NCBI RefSeq assembly: GCF_003478445.1 | Contig: NZ_QUET01000005.1 | Coordinates: forward strand, 1 to 64,000 | DNA length: 64,000 nucleotides | Reading direction: 5' to 3' | Source: Roseburia sp. AM59-24XD | Lineage (GTDB): Bacteria > Bacillota > Clostridia > Lachnospirales > Lachnospiraceae | Shown: piece after piece, positions 23,677-32,582 of the stretch | How the letters are laid out: every line of letters begins with the position of its first letter | Position numbering within the stretch: position 1 is the first letter of the stretch | Made by a program: the position numbers and the translations under genes | Notes under the pieces: generated by a model | Told to the model about the DNA's origin: nothing | Seen by the model: the letters and a program-made list of their open reading frames with translations, nothing else | Databases searched by the model: none

Positions 23677-23786
23677 GATAAAACTCCCTTCGTAAAAGAA
23701 ATTAAAAGTTACATAACAATCATAGAAAGAAAAGTATTAAAGGTCAATAGTTTTCTTTTGAAAATTAAAAAGAAAGGAGAGCACTA

Positions 23787-24503
23787 ATGAATGATTTAGA
23801 AACTGCGACTATAACGTCTTTGGAAGTTGCGGAAATGACTGGAAAAACTCACTATAACTTGCTGAGAAGTATCGCATCTTACGAAAAGCATTTTACTGAA
23901 CTCAATTTTGAGTTGAGTTCATATTTTCAACCCTCGACATATGTAGATGCAAGTGGTAAGGAGAACAAAAGTTACAACATTACCAAGAAAGGTTGCGAGT
24001 TCATTGCCCATAAAATGACAGGAATTAAGGGGACGGAATTTACCGTAAAGTATATTGAGCGTTTCCACGAAATGGAGCAGGCAATCAGCCGGCAGAAAGT
24101 GGTAGAGCAGAAGCAGGAGAAAAGAGAACTGCCACAGTGGACGCCGGAAGAAATTGTTGATTGGAAGCTGAATGATCTGCATAAAAGATTGCAGAAAATT
24201 GAAAGGCAGGAAGAGGAAAAGCCAAAGATTGGACGCTTACAACGCTTAGTTCCCAAAAAGAAAACCTGGTACGATCGCAACAAATCAAGAATATGGTGCA
24301 TCACACGCAGCAGGGATATGGAGCTGAAAGAACTGTATCATATCATTCTGGAGGAATGCGGTAGATATTACAATGTGGATGGTGCAGTAGACGAATATCG
24401 CAGAGAAAACGGAAGAACGATGGTATATCCTATGGATCTTGTTGAAGAGTACAAGGAATTGCAGGATATCGCGGATCAGGTATTGGATTACTTTGAGAGG
24501 TGA
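23787..24503 (+). CDS. Rha-family regulatory protein
   Basis: 238 residues with AAAGGAGAG upstream. Residues ~10-95 match the pRha domain (SLEVAEMTGKTHYNLLRSI, YNITKKGCEFIAHKMTG, KYIERFHEMEQ). A Lys/Glu-rich coiled region follows (~100-155), and then a C-terminal domain with IWCITRSRDMELKELY. Rha proteins interfere with lysogenic growth or regulate phage development. It is an early gene downstream of cro. Confidence 0.85.
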   Translation: MNDLETATITSLEVAEMTGKTHYNLLRSIASYEKHFTELNFELSSYFQPSTYVDASGKENKSYNITKKGCEFIAHKMTGIKGTEFTVKYIERFHEMEQAISRQKVVEQKQEKRELPQWTPEEIVDWKLNDLHKRLQKIERQEEEKPKIGRLQRLVPKKKTWYDRNKSRIWCITRSRDMELKELYHIILEECGRYYNVDGAVDEYRRENGRTMVYPMDLVEEYKELQDIADQVLDYFER

Positions 24504-24509
24504 AATTGA

Positions 24510-24704
24510 TTGAAAAGATCAAACAGTAGGGTTTCTGATACATGGAAACAATTCACGGTTAAGGCAATACATGACGGAAAAGAAGTTGTAGCATCTGGAT
24601 TTGCATCTTGGAAATATGATGCAATCGGACTATTTTTATCTGAAAATCCTGATATATGCTTTAAAGAGATTATTGAAATAAAAGAGGAAGTTAAAAACAA
24701 ATAA
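24510..24704 (+). CDS. Small early phage protein, 64 residues
   Basis: TTG start with GAGAGGTG upstream, 6 bp after the Rha-like gene. Basic N-terminus (KRSNSRVSDTWKQFTVKA) and acidic C-terminus (EIIEIKEEVKNK). No family recognised. The coupling to the upstream gene supports translation. Confidence 0.5.
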   Translation: MKRSNSRVSDTWKQFTVKAIHDGKEVVASGFASWKYDAIGLFLSENPDICFKEIIEIKEEVKNK

Positions 24705-24802
24705 AATCCAACAACGATTGCGACCATTACGCCAAATGCAAGGAATGCGATAACGGGTTATAGGGTTCGCATGATTCCGGTATATGAGAAAGCAGGTGAC
24801 AA

Positions 24803-25063
24803 ATGATCAAATTAGCAAATAGAGTAAAACCCTTTTTTCATAAGCACTTTGTGAAACATGAAGTCCATTGGGTTCAGAGTATATTGATCATTCCTTTAAC
24901 CCATGATGGGAAAATGGTTTTACACATTGAGAGAACAAGTAAAGACGGAATTATTGACAAAAGGAATTACCAAATCGAGCATCTGCTTGATGAAAACTTG
25001 CAGGTTACGGAGCAGACACTCGAAATGGAAAAGCAATGGTTAAAGAAAACTACTAAAATTTAG
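24803..25063 (+). CDS. Small early phage protein, 86 residues
   Basis: ATG with GCAGGTGAC upstream. Mixed alpha/beta composition, His/Lys-rich at the N-terminus (KPFFHKHFVKHEVHW). It converges with and overlaps the minus-strand gene by 11 bp. No family recognised. Confidence 0.5.
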   Translation: MIKLANRVKPFFHKHFVKHEVHWVQSILIIPLTHDGKMVLHIERTSKDGIIDKRNYQIEHLLDENLQVTEQTLEMEKQWLKKTTKI

Positions 25064-25235
25064 CCCAATATGGATTTCCGCATACAGGACATACAGGAAG
25101 TTTTCCTCGTTTGTCTAAAGTGATGATTGCCTTATCATCTTCATTATCTTTGTGCGGACAATTCATACAAGCATATTTGCCAGGTTCAACAGTTTGTCCA
25201 GCAGTTGGACAGCCAATATCTGGATAAATACTCAC
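25053..25235 (-). CDS. Small zinc-ribbon-type protein, 60 residues
   Basis: GTG at 25235 with AGGGGGTG upstream. Contains CxxC pairs (ACMNCP and PVCPVCGNPYW) that resemble a zinc ribbon, plus an early Cys (DIGCPTAGQ). Like the Cys-rich gene at 23482 it is on the minus strand in the early region. Function unknown. Confidence 0.65.
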   Translation of the reverse strand: MSIYPDIGCPTAGQTVEPGKYACMNCPHKDNEDDKAIITLDKRGKLPVCPVCGNPYWAKF

Positions 25236-25297
25236 AATAGCACCCCCTATCATTTTTGATATGGAGATTATAACACAGAAAGAAGTGATTTGATTCA

Positions 25298-26041
25298 GTG
25301 AATGAAGTAAAGATTTTTGAAAATTCAGAGTTTGGAGCAATCCGAACGATAACGGTTAATGATGAGCCTATGTTTTGTCTGGCTGATGTCTGCAAAGCAC
25401 TAGAAATTACGCATGTCACAGATGTAAAGAAAAGACTGAAAAAAGATGGGGTCGGTACTGCCGAGGTCATTGACAGCATTGGAAGAACCCAAAGAGCGAC
25501 TTTTGTCAATGAGGGCAATCTTTACAAGACAATTTTTCAGAGTAGAAAAGAGAGCGCAGAAAAATTTACTGATTGGGTGACATCAGAAGTGCTTCCATCA
25601 ATCCGCAAGAACGGTGGCTACATAGCAGGGCAGGAGAATATGTCAGACGATGAACTGATGGCGAAGGCTCTTATGGTGGCACAGAATAAAATTGCTGAGC
25701 GGGATAAGCAGATTGAACGCATGAAGCCAAAAGAAATTTTTGCTGATGCGGTATCAGCCAGTCACACATCTATTCTTGTCGGAGACATGGCAAAGTTGTT
25801 GAAACAGAATGGCGTTGATATTGGTCAGAAGCGATTATTCGAGTGGTTGCGTGAAAATGGTTATCTGATCAAGCGAAAAGGCTCTGACTGGAACATGCCG
25901 ACGCAGAAGTCAATGGAAATGGGACTTTTCGATATTAAGGAGAGTACCGTCAACAACCCGGATGGATCTGTTCGCATCAACCGCACTACAAAGGTGACTG
26001 GTAAGGGGCAGCAGTATTTTATCAACAAATTTTTAAGATGA
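25298..26041 (+). CDS. Phage antirepressor (BRO-N plus KilAC)
   Basis: 247 residues from a GTG. Residues ~5-105 form the BRO-N domain (MFCLADVCKALEITH, FVNEGNLYKTIFQSRK, TDWVTSEVLPSIRKNGGYI). Residues ~130-245 form the KilAC domain (LVGDMAKLLKQNGVDIGQKR, LFEWLRENGYLIKR, TTKVTGKGQQYFINKF). Such proteins counteract the repressor or regulate lytic entry. A second antirepressor-like gene beside Rha is common in this phage type. Confidence 0.9.
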   Translation: MNEVKIFENSEFGAIRTITVNDEPMFCLADVCKALEITHVTDVKKRLKKDGVGTAEVIDSIGRTQRATFVNEGNLYKTIFQSRKESAEKFTDWVTSEVLPSIRKNGGYIAGQENMSDDELMAKALMVAQNKIAERDKQIERMKPKEIFADAVSASHTSILVGDMAKLLKQNGVDIGQKRLFEWLRENGYLIKRKGSDWNMPTQKSMEMGLFDIKESTVNNPDGSVRINRTTKVTGKGQQYFINKFLR

Positions 26042-26069
26042 TTACAAAGCAGAAAGGAGACATAGCGTG

Positions 26070-26276
26070 ATGAAGTTATTTAGTAAGGAAGAGAAAGAGG
26101 TACAGGCAGTAAAGAAAGCGACAGTGGAGGTGGATGCAGAGTATTATACTCATTTGCTGTGTAAAGAGTATCTGATTGAAGCAATCGCAAAGGTTGTGGC
26201 AGATGGAAACAATGAGTATGGCAAGGTGGACAAGATTGCGGCCATTCTGCAGATTCAGCTTCCGCCTAAAAAATAG
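26070..26276 (+). CDS. Small early phage protein, 68 residues
   Basis: ATG at 26070 (a GTG lies 3 bp before) after AAAGGAGACAT. Charged N-terminus (LFSKEEKEVQAVKK), then a helical region (LIEAIAKVVADGNNEY) and a basic end PPKK. No family recognised. It is followed by ~95 bp with small hairpins (GGAC/GTCC near 26320) before the ATPase gene. Confidence 0.6.
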   Translation: MKLFSKEEKEVQAVKKATVEVDAEYYTHLLCKEYLIEAIAKVVADGNNEYGKVDKIAAILQIQLPPKK

Positions 26277-26373
26277 GCCCATAGGTATTGCAGTACCCAT
26301 GAGCCAAAAACAAAGGACATAAAAGTCCATCACATACAAGTGCATTGTAGCACGGAAAAGGAGAGATTGCAAA

Positions 26374-28356
26374 GTGAAAATAACATTGAAGAAGTTACAC
26401 ATGGAAAACTTCAAGAAAGTAAAGGACCAGACGATAGAGTTTGGTCATATAACAAAGATCAGTGGGCAGAATGCGGTTGGAAAAACCACAGTGGAAGATG
26501 CATTTATGTGGTGTCTGTTTAACAAAAACAGTTTAGGTGATACCAAGTTCCAGGTGCGCCCCTTGGATGCTTTCGGAAATCCTATTGATCATGTAGAAAT
26601 TAAAGTTGTCACAACACTGGATGTTGATGGCAGAGAGTATGAATTAACCAAGGTGCAGAAACAGAATTGGGTGAAAAAGAGAGGAGCTTTGGAGGCAACA
26701 CTGCAGGGGAATGACAACCTTTATGAGATTGATGGTGTACCCAAGAAAGAAAAGGACTATAAGGCATTTGTGGCAGAGATCATTGATGAAGATCTTTTTC
26801 AACTGCTGACGAATCCACAGGCTTTTGTAAATAAGAAGTGGAAAGAACAGCGTGAAGATCTGATGAAAATGATACCGGGTGTAGATAACGATACAGTGAT
26901 CGCATCCAACCCCGATGTGTTGTCGGAGCTGAATCTGGCTTTATCCATACATACTCCGGAAGATCTGCAAGCTAAGGTTAAAAAGGCGTTATCTGAGTAC
27001 AAGAAAAAGCAGACGGAGATTCCGGCAAGAATTGACGAGGTTAGAAAGTCAATGACGGATATTGATATAGCCGAATTGGAACTGCAGAAAAATGATCTTA
27101 GAGAAAAAATAATTGCTGCAGAAAAGGCAGAAGATGATATGGCAGAACAGTACGAGGTGTTCCAGAAGCAGACGGACCATGTTATGGATCTGAAATTTAA
27201 GTTGACAGATATTGAGCGAAATGCCAATGAGGAAAATGTAAAAGAGAAGAATCGACTCAACGGCTTGCAGATGAAATTGGAATCCGAAATAGAAAAAAGT
27301 AATGCTCATTTGAAAATTTTGTATGGAAATAAGAAGGTAATTGCCGGGACCATATCTGCTTATGAGAAAAAGAGAATGGAAACATTGGATGAATGGAAGA
27401 AAATCAATGCTGAAAATTATGCAGATGATTTGGAATATGATGAAAATGATGATTTTTGTCCGGTGTGCCATCAGAAATTGCCAGATGATCAGATTGCTAA
27501 TAAGCATCAGATGTTTGAGATTGCCAAGACGGAAAGAAAGAATAAATGGCAGGAAGATCATGATTGCCGATTAGAGAAAACTGTGAAAGAGGGGAAGCAT
27601 TATCAGTCTCTGATTACGAGCATGAAAGAAAAGCAGGAGAGCAATGTATGGGAGATTTCGGAAGAGGAGAAGAATCTGCGGAGCAGAAAAGAAGAATTGG
27701 AAAATGTTCAAAAGGACATTGCACGACTTCCGGATCATGTGGATCTTTCTGATAATGAGGAATATCAGCAGTTGGTTTCAGAGATTGCGGAAAAAGAAAA
27801 AGTATTGCAGCAGATGAATAGTGGTACCGCAATGAGACAGCAGCTGAAGATTAAAAAGAATGGATTGAAAGATGAGCTTGCCATTGTGGAAAAACAGATT
27901 ATCGCAGCTGACAATAGCGATAAAGAAGAACGCATAGGACAACTGGAAGCAGAAATGCGCGAAATTGCTCAAAATGTGGCGAATGAGGAGAAGTCGCTTT
28001 ACCTGTTGGAACAGTTTATGAAAGCTAAAATGATGATCCTTTCAAAAATGGTCAATGAAAAATTTGGCATTGTGCATTGGAAGTTGTTTGATAAGCAGGT
28101 CAATGGTGCCGTGGTAGAGTGTTGCGAGTGTATGGTAAATGGGGTTCCATACTCTTCGTTGAATACTGGACATCGTATTGTAGCCGGATTGGATATTATA
28201 AAAGCATTATCTGCTATGCATGATGTGACTGCACCTGTTTTTATTGACAATGCAGAAGCTGTGAATGAATACAACATTCCGGCAATGAAAGGACAGCTTA
28301 TATTGCTGCAGGTGACGGATGACAAGGAATTAAAAGTAGAGAGAGAGGAAATGTAA
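26374..28356 (+). CDS. SbcC/Rad50-like ATPase (phage recombination)
   Basis: 660 residues from a GTG with GGAGAG upstream. Walker A GQNAVGKTT lies at residues ~31-39. Two long coiled-coil arms flank a zinc-hook CPVC (Cys362/Cys365). The C-terminal head has a degenerate signature (LNTGHRIVAGLDI instead of LSGGQ) and Walker B VFIDNAEAV, with Asn in place of the usual Glu after the Asp. This D-N pattern is found in phage members of the family. No partner SbcD nuclease gene is adjacent; RecT follows. It probably acts in DNA end processing for annealing-type recombination, which is inference. Confidence 0.85.
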   Translation: MKITLKKLHMENFKKVKDQTIEFGHITKISGQNAVGKTTVEDAFMWCLFNKNSLGDTKFQVRPLDAFGNPIDHVEIKVVTTLDVDGREYELTKVQKQNWVKKRGALEATLQGNDNLYEIDGVPKKEKDYKAFVAEIIDEDLFQLLTNPQAFVNKKWKEQREDLMKMIPGVDNDTVIASNPDVLSELNLALSIHTPEDLQAKVKKALSEYKKKQTEIPARIDEVRKSMTDIDIAELELQKNDLREKIIAAEKAEDDMAEQYEVFQKQTDHVMDLKFKLTDIERNANEENVKEKNRLNGLQMKLESEIEKSNAHLKILYGNKKVIAGTISAYEKKRMETLDEWKKINAENYADDLEYDENDDFCPVCHQKLPDDQIANKHQMFEIAKTERKNKWQEDHDCRLEKTVKEGKHYQSLITSMKEKQESNVWEISEEEKNLRSRKEELENVQKDIARLPDHVDLSDNEEYQQLVSEIAEKEKVLQQMNSGTAMRQQLKIKKNGLKDELAIVEKQIIAADNSDKEERIGQLEAEMREIAQNVANEEKSLYLLEQFMKAKMMILSKMVNEKFGIVHWKLFDKQVNGAVVECCECMVNGVPYSSLNTGHRIVAGLDIIKALSAMHDVTAPVFIDNAEAVNEYNIPAMKGQLILLQVTDDKELKVEREEM

Positions 28357-28357
28357 G

Positions 28358-28723
28358 ATGGTTAAAGTGAAAGTTGAGGTAAATGGAGAAGAGAAACAGG
28401 TCATTACAGGCGACATGGTTAATGCTGTAGTTTTGGATGAAAATGGCTGCAAAATTGCGCTGGTAAGTGATCCGTCAGAGCAGGGAATTGCAACTGGCAG
28501 ATTTGTTAAATCTCTGGTGCTTTTGGTGCAGAATGCAATTAAAGCGTTTGCGCATGGTAATTCAATCAGGCAGTCTATACTTAATATGTGTTTTGCATTA
28601 GAAATGGAACAGGCTGCTTGCGGAGGGAAAAACACGGAGAAAAGGAGGGACGATGATAAATCTGTAGAACGGGAGCTTGATGATTTGCTGAATAAAATTT
28701 TAGGAGAGGGGATTGATGAGTGA
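28358..28723 (+). CDS. Phage recombination-module protein of unknown function
   Basis: 121 residues, starting just after the ATPase stop and touching the RecT start. Residues ~1-40 look beta-rich (KVKVEVNGEEKQVITGD). A Cys/Glu-rich helical part and an acidic end follow. Position between the SbcC-like ATPase and RecT suggests a role in recombination, but no family is recognised. Confidence 0.6.
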   Translation: MVKVKVEVNGEEKQVITGDMVNAVVLDENGCKIALVSDPSEQGIATGRFVKSLVLLVQNAIKAFAHGNSIRQSILNMCFALEMEQAACGGKNTEKRRDDDKSVERELDDLLNKILGEGIDE

Positions 28724-29469
28724 TGGCGGCAGAGATTGTGGAAAAGAAAGAAACAAAGGTAGCAGTAAAGCATGACACAGAACTCAGCAAAGGAATTTGG
28801 GGCAGTTCTGATAACTGGTTGATGGCTGGTCAGATGGCAAAAGCACTTTCTTGCAGTACGATCGTACCCAAGGACTATCAGGGAAACGAAGCAAACGCAC
28901 TTGTTGCCATTGATATTGCCAATAGATTGCAGACCAGTCCCTTGATGGTCATGCAGAATTTATATGTGATTCAGGGCAGACCGAGCTGGTCAGCGCAGTT
29001 CCTTATCGCATCAGTGAATGGAAGCGGCAAGTATGACATGGAATTACAGTATGACGAAAAGAATGATAAAGCCGGAAAGCAGTATTCTTGTCAGTGCTGG
29101 ACAATGAAAGATGGAAGAAAAGTAACTGGTCCCGTAATTGATATGGAAATGGCAAAGGCAGAAGGATGGACTACAAAGAGCATGAGCAAATGGAAGACAA
29201 TGCCGCAGATTATGCTTCGATACAGAGCAGCTTCTTTCTTCGCTCGTATGAATTGCCCGGAACTTACGCTTGGCTTCTATACGCAGGAAGAAGTTATTGA
29301 TGGAGATTTCAAGGAATATCCAATGGAAGAAATGCGGCAGAGCGTGGAGGATGAAATCAAAGCAAATGCCAATACAGAGGATTTCGTGGAAGAAGTACCA
29401 GAACAGGAAAAAGCGACTTCTGCAACTGATATTGTGGAGGAAGAGGTCCCGGAATTTATGAAAGGCTAG
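28723..29469 (+). CDS. RecT-family single-strand annealing protein
   Basis: 248 residues from the ATG at 28723. Family landmarks: ANALVAIDIANRLQTSPLMV, VIQGRPSWSAQFLIA, KWKTMPQIMLRYRAASFFAR and GFYTQEEV. The C-terminus is acidic (about the last 50 residues). It anneals single strands for phage recombination and replication restart, with SSB encoded nearby. Confidence 0.9.
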   Translation: MAAEIVEKKETKVAVKHDTELSKGIWGSSDNWLMAGQMAKALSCSTIVPKDYQGNEANALVAIDIANRLQTSPLMVMQNLYVIQGRPSWSAQFLIASVNGSGKYDMELQYDEKNDKAGKQYSCQCWTMKDGRKVTGPVIDMEMAKAEGWTTKSMSKWKTMPQIMLRYRAASFFARMNCPELTLGFYTQEEVIDGDFKEYPMEEMRQSVEDEIKANANTEDFVEEVPEQEKATSATDIVEEEVPEFMKG

Positions 29470-29478
29470 GCTATTTGT

Positions 29479-30195
29479 ATGAAATTGAAGTGTTTGGGCA
29501 GCGGTAGCAGTGGAAACTGTTATTTGCTTATTGCCGGCAACGGAGAAACGTTGATCATAGATCCGGGGCTGCAGATCAAGGAAATTAAGAAAGCCTTGAA
29601 CTGGAATATTTCGTGTGTGGTGGGTGCTGTATGCACTCATCATCATGCGGATCATGCGAAGTCTGTTAAGGACCTTGAGCAAATGGGAATTTCAGTATTT
29701 AAGCCATATGAGAGTCCCCAACCTATGAGTATTGAAGATACGGGCTGGACCATACAAGGTTTTGAATTAACTGATAAGACCGGAAAATTCATGCATACGA
29801 ACGCAGATGGATCGGAGTGTCCCTGCTATGGATTTTTGATTTCATATCCGGAGATGGGACGGCTGTTGTATATCACAGACACGGAGCTGGTCAAGTGGCG
29901 ATTCAAAAATGTCAATCAGATTTTAGTGGAAGCAAATTACTCAAAAGAAATTATACAACAGGAAAATCCAAATTATGAGCATGTATGTCGGGGACATATG
30001 GAGTTGGGGACAACATTGGAATTTCTAAAAGCCAACAAAGGTCCAGATCTTCGGAATGTAGTACTGTTGCATCTGAGCGATGATAATTCCGATGCAGAGT
30101 TGTTTGCCGCCAGAGCAAAGGAAGTTGTAGGAATGGCAGATGTTTATGTCGCTGATAAGGAAATGGAGATTGAACTGAATAAGGAGCCGTTTTAG
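29479..30195 (+). CDS. Metallo-beta-lactamase-fold hydrolase (YycJ-like), phage
   Basis: 238 residues. The metal site THHHADHA (residues ~53-60) is intact, and downstream ITDTE (~Asp136) and HLSDDN motifs supply further ligands. Start GSGSSGNCYLL is typical of the YycJ/WalJ-like subgroup. It sits between RecT and SSB, so a nuclease role in the recombination module is likely; the substrate is not known. Confidence 0.85.
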   Translation: MKLKCLGSGSSGNCYLLIAGNGETLIIDPGLQIKEIKKALNWNISCVVGAVCTHHHADHAKSVKDLEQMGISVFKPYESPQPMSIEDTGWTIQGFELTDKTGKFMHTNADGSECPCYGFLISYPEMGRLLYITDTELVKWRFKNVNQILVEANYSKEIIQQENPNYEHVCRGHMELGTTLEFLKANKGPDLRNVVLLHLSDDNSDAELFAARAKEVVGMADVYVADKEMEIELNKEPF

Positions 30196-30210
30196 GAAAG
30201 GAAAAAGTAT

Positions 30211-30657
30211 ATGAACAAAGTAATTTTAATGGGCAGACTGACAAGAGACCCTGAGATCAGATATGCCAACAATGAGAATAACACCTGCATTGCTAACTAT
30301 ACATTGGCAGTTGACCGCAGATTTAAGCGTCAGGGAGATGAGCAGACCGCAGATTTTATTCGTTGTGTTGCAATGGGCAGAGGTGGAGAGTTTGCAGAGA
30401 AGTACCTGCATCAGGGAATAAAGCTTGTTGTCACAGGTCGCATTCAGACAGGGAGTTACACGAATAAAGATGGTCAGCGTATCTATACAACAGATGTTGT
30501 CGTAGAGGAGCAGGAATTTGCCGAGAGTAAGGCAGCAGCACAGAATGGTAATGGTGGACAGAGTGCTCCGCCGGTGCAGTCTGGAGCAGCGGATAATTCC
30601 AATGATGGATTTATGAATATCCCGAATGGAATTGAAGAGGAGCTGCCGTTTAATTAG
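30211..30657 (+). CDS. ssb: Single-stranded DNA-binding protein
   Basis: 148 residues. OB-fold residues 1-~105 begin MNKVILMGRLTRDPEIRY and include TADFIRCVAMG. A Gly/Asn/Gln-rich linker leads to the acidic tip ELPFN. It is a phage copy in the recombination/replication module and would interact with RecT and the replisome. Confidence 0.95.
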   Translation: MNKVILMGRLTRDPEIRYANNENNTCIANYTLAVDRRFKRQGDEQTADFIRCVAMGRGGEFAEKYLHQGIKLVVTGRIQTGSYTNKDGQRIYTTDVVVEEQEFAESKAAAQNGNGGQSAPPVQSGAADNSNDGFMNIPNGIEEELPFN

Positions 30658-30693
30658 CAGGCGACCGGAATGTCAGAAAACTAAGATAATGAA

Positions 30694-30707
30694 TCAAAGC
30701 GCTTTGA
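30694..30707. promoter_or_regulatory. 14-bp perfect palindrome after ssb
   Basis: TCAAAGCGCTTTGA lies in the 89-bp gap between ssb and the next gene. Possible operator or RNA hairpin; no T-run. Function unknown. Confidence 0.35.
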
Positions 30708-30746
30708 ATATAGTTACTGTCAATATAGCAAAAGAAAGGAAAAAAT

Positions 30747-31163
30747 ATGGAAATCAGTTTACAGGAATTAGCTGGTGGTGCTTTACAGGAGAAAGTAAAT
30801 CAGGCTTTTGAAAAGGTTATGCAGAATATGCAGGATCCGAATACACCGTGGAAAAACAAAAGAAAAATCACCGTTGGAATTACATTTGTACAGAATGAAG
30901 ATCGTACGGATTGTGCCTGTGATATTTCGGTGGATACAAAACTTGCAGCGGTTAAGCCGGTAAGCACTAAATTTTGTACGCAAAAGGATCTTTCAACAGG
31001 AGAAATCTTTGCACAGGAATATGGTCCCGGAATTAAAGGTCAGATGTCTTTTGACGATGTGGTTCAGAACACTACAGAGGTTAATGGGAACATTGTGGAC
31101 ACGAAAACAGGAGAAATTAAAGAGAGCAGTGTCGTAGATTTTAGAACTGTAAAACAGGCATAA
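30747..31163 (+). CDS. Phage protein commonly labelled 'replication terminator' type
   Basis: 138 residues with AAAGGAAAA upstream. The sequence (ISLQELAGGALQEKVNQAFEKV, WKNKRKITVGITF, YGPGIKGQMSFDD) matches a conserved Clostridia phage family often given that name. The name is not based on shown activity. It lies downstream of ssb in the early operon. Confidence 0.65.
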   Translation: MEISLQELAGGALQEKVNQAFEKVMQNMQDPNTPWKNKRKITVGITFVQNEDRTDCACDISVDTKLAAVKPVSTKFCTQKDLSTGEIFAQEYGPGIKGQMSFDDVVQNTTEVNGNIVDTKTGEIKESSVVDFRTVKQA

Positions 31164-31176
31164 GGAGGATATTAAG

Positions 31177-31893
31177 ATGGAAAAAGAAGCATTAGAGTAT
31201 GCTGTAGGGTTGGCAGAACCGCATATTGAGAAAATAGGTGGCGAAATGTATTCAGATAAGCCATTGAAAAGAATTGTACATAATCCAAAAGCAGGATGCA
31301 TCACTATGACTACACTTCGCAGTCTTGTAGATTATATTAAATCTGGAGCGGATGAAATGGAAGAAAAGATGATTGTCCATGTGGTAAGTCCGACACAGGT
31401 AAAATTGTATTCTAATTTGGATTTCGACAGAGTTCGTGAATACATGGTAGAGGTCAATGCAGAACTTCCTGAATTTTCGTTCAATCGTTTCATAAATCAT
31501 GAAAACTTTATTATAAATATGCAGTCAAAATTTATTGCAAATAATGATCGAGAGTTGCTGTTAAAGTTTGCCGGCACAGTAGAGAGTGGAACGATTGCAG
31601 ATTACGGAGATGACGGTGTATCACAGAAAGCAACAGTAAGAACAGGGGTTGCGTCAAAGGCAGATGCTGTTGTTCCGAGTCCGGTCCGTTTGAAACCATA
31701 TCGCACATTTACCGAAGTGGATCAGCCGGAAAGTAATTTTGTATTCCGTATGAAAGAAGATAAATACGAGGGAGTACAGTGTGCTTTATTTGAGGCTGAC
31801 GGAGGAGCATGGAAGTTACATGCTATGGAATCTATTCAGGAGTATCTTGAAGAACAGCTTGAAGGTGTTGAAGGATTTACGATTATTTCATAG
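31177..31893 (+). CDS. Conserved phage protein, DUF2303-like
   Basis: 238 residues with AAGGAGG upstream. Contains LRSLVDYIKSG, a repeat of beta/alpha elements and FRMKEDKYEGVQCALFEADG. Position in the early operon after the previous gene is conserved in similar phages. Similarity to DUF2303 is suggestive only; function unknown. Confidence 0.6.
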   Translation: MEKEALEYAVGLAEPHIEKIGGEMYSDKPLKRIVHNPKAGCITMTTLRSLVDYIKSGADEMEEKMIVHVVSPTQVKLYSNLDFDRVREYMVEVNAELPEFSFNRFINHENFIINMQSKFIANNDRELLLKFAGTVESGTIADYGDDGVSQKATVRTGVASKADAVVPSPVRLKPYRTFTEVDQPESNFVFRMKEDKYEGVQCALFEADGGAWKLHAMESIQEYLEEQLEGVEGFTIIS

Positions 31894-31958
31894 GCATATG
31901 ATGTTCACAGAAGAAGGGGCAGGCAAAAGCCTGCTCCGATATGATGAAAGGAGCAGAA

Positions 31959-32582
31959 ATGGTCATATTGGAAGACATGGGGCAAAAGGAAGAAAAACAT
32001 CTCATTAAAAATAGATGGTTTTATGAAAATGGCATTGAAGTGATCCGGGCTCCGCTGCCGGTGGGAGATTATATTATTGCAGATGAAAAGGTAATGGATG
32101 TACTGGAAAGGAAAGGGCGGCGTGGGATGCATCCGAAAAAGATGGATTTTCTTGGTACATATAATGTCAGCGTGGACACAAAAGAGAGTATTGGTGAGAT
32201 CATTAATAATATTTGCGGAAAATCGCATGATCGTTTTCGGGATGAATGTATTCTGGCTCAAAACAACGGTGTGCGGTTGTACATTCTGGTGGAGAATGAG
32301 GATGGGGTAACCTGTATCGATGATTTATATCAGTGGCAGAATCCGAGGCTGCATCGCTATAACAAGATTAGGTATATGCACAATCTTGGAAAATGGCAGC
32401 ACATAGCATTGCCTAAACGACCACCAACAAAAGGTGAAACGCTTGCAAAAGCGATGGTTACGATGGAGAAAGAATATGGAGTACGCTTCCTTTTTTGTCA
32501 CCCGGTCCAAGCAGGTGCAAAGGTGGTTGGATTGTTGGAGGGTGGTTGTGATGATGACAGAAGAGCAAAAGTTGCTGGTTGA
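31959..32582 (+). CDS. ERCC4-type nuclease / Holliday-junction-like resolvase, phage
   Basis: 207 residues; the ATG at 31959 is chosen because AAAGGAG lies nine bases upstream. Nuclease core: PLPVGDYII, VLERKG (the E-R-K active-site motif), and the KESIGEIINNI and HDRFRDECILA motifs. The C-terminal half is a second domain with RYMHNLGKWQHIALPKRPPT. It may cleave branched recombination intermediates. A hairpin (GGGCAGGC/GCCTGCTC, 31917-31936) precedes it. Confidence 0.75.
   Translation: MVILEDMGQKEEKHLIKNRWFYENGIEVIRAPLPVGDYIIADEKVMDVLERKGRRGMHPKKMDFLGTYNVSVDTKESIGEIINNICGKSHDRFRDECILAQNNGVRLYILVENEDGVTCIDDLYQWQNPRLHRYNKIRYMHNLGKWQHIALPKRPPTKGETLAKAMVTMEKEYGVRFLFCHPVQAGAKVVGLLEGGCDDDRRAKVAG

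Noticed and set aside
24705..24802. Short Cys-containing peptide (NNDCDHYAKCKECDNG) in the gap after 24704
   Set aside because: It looks like a zinc-ribbon piece, but no start codon opens the frame and it stops at once. It may be a gene remnant.
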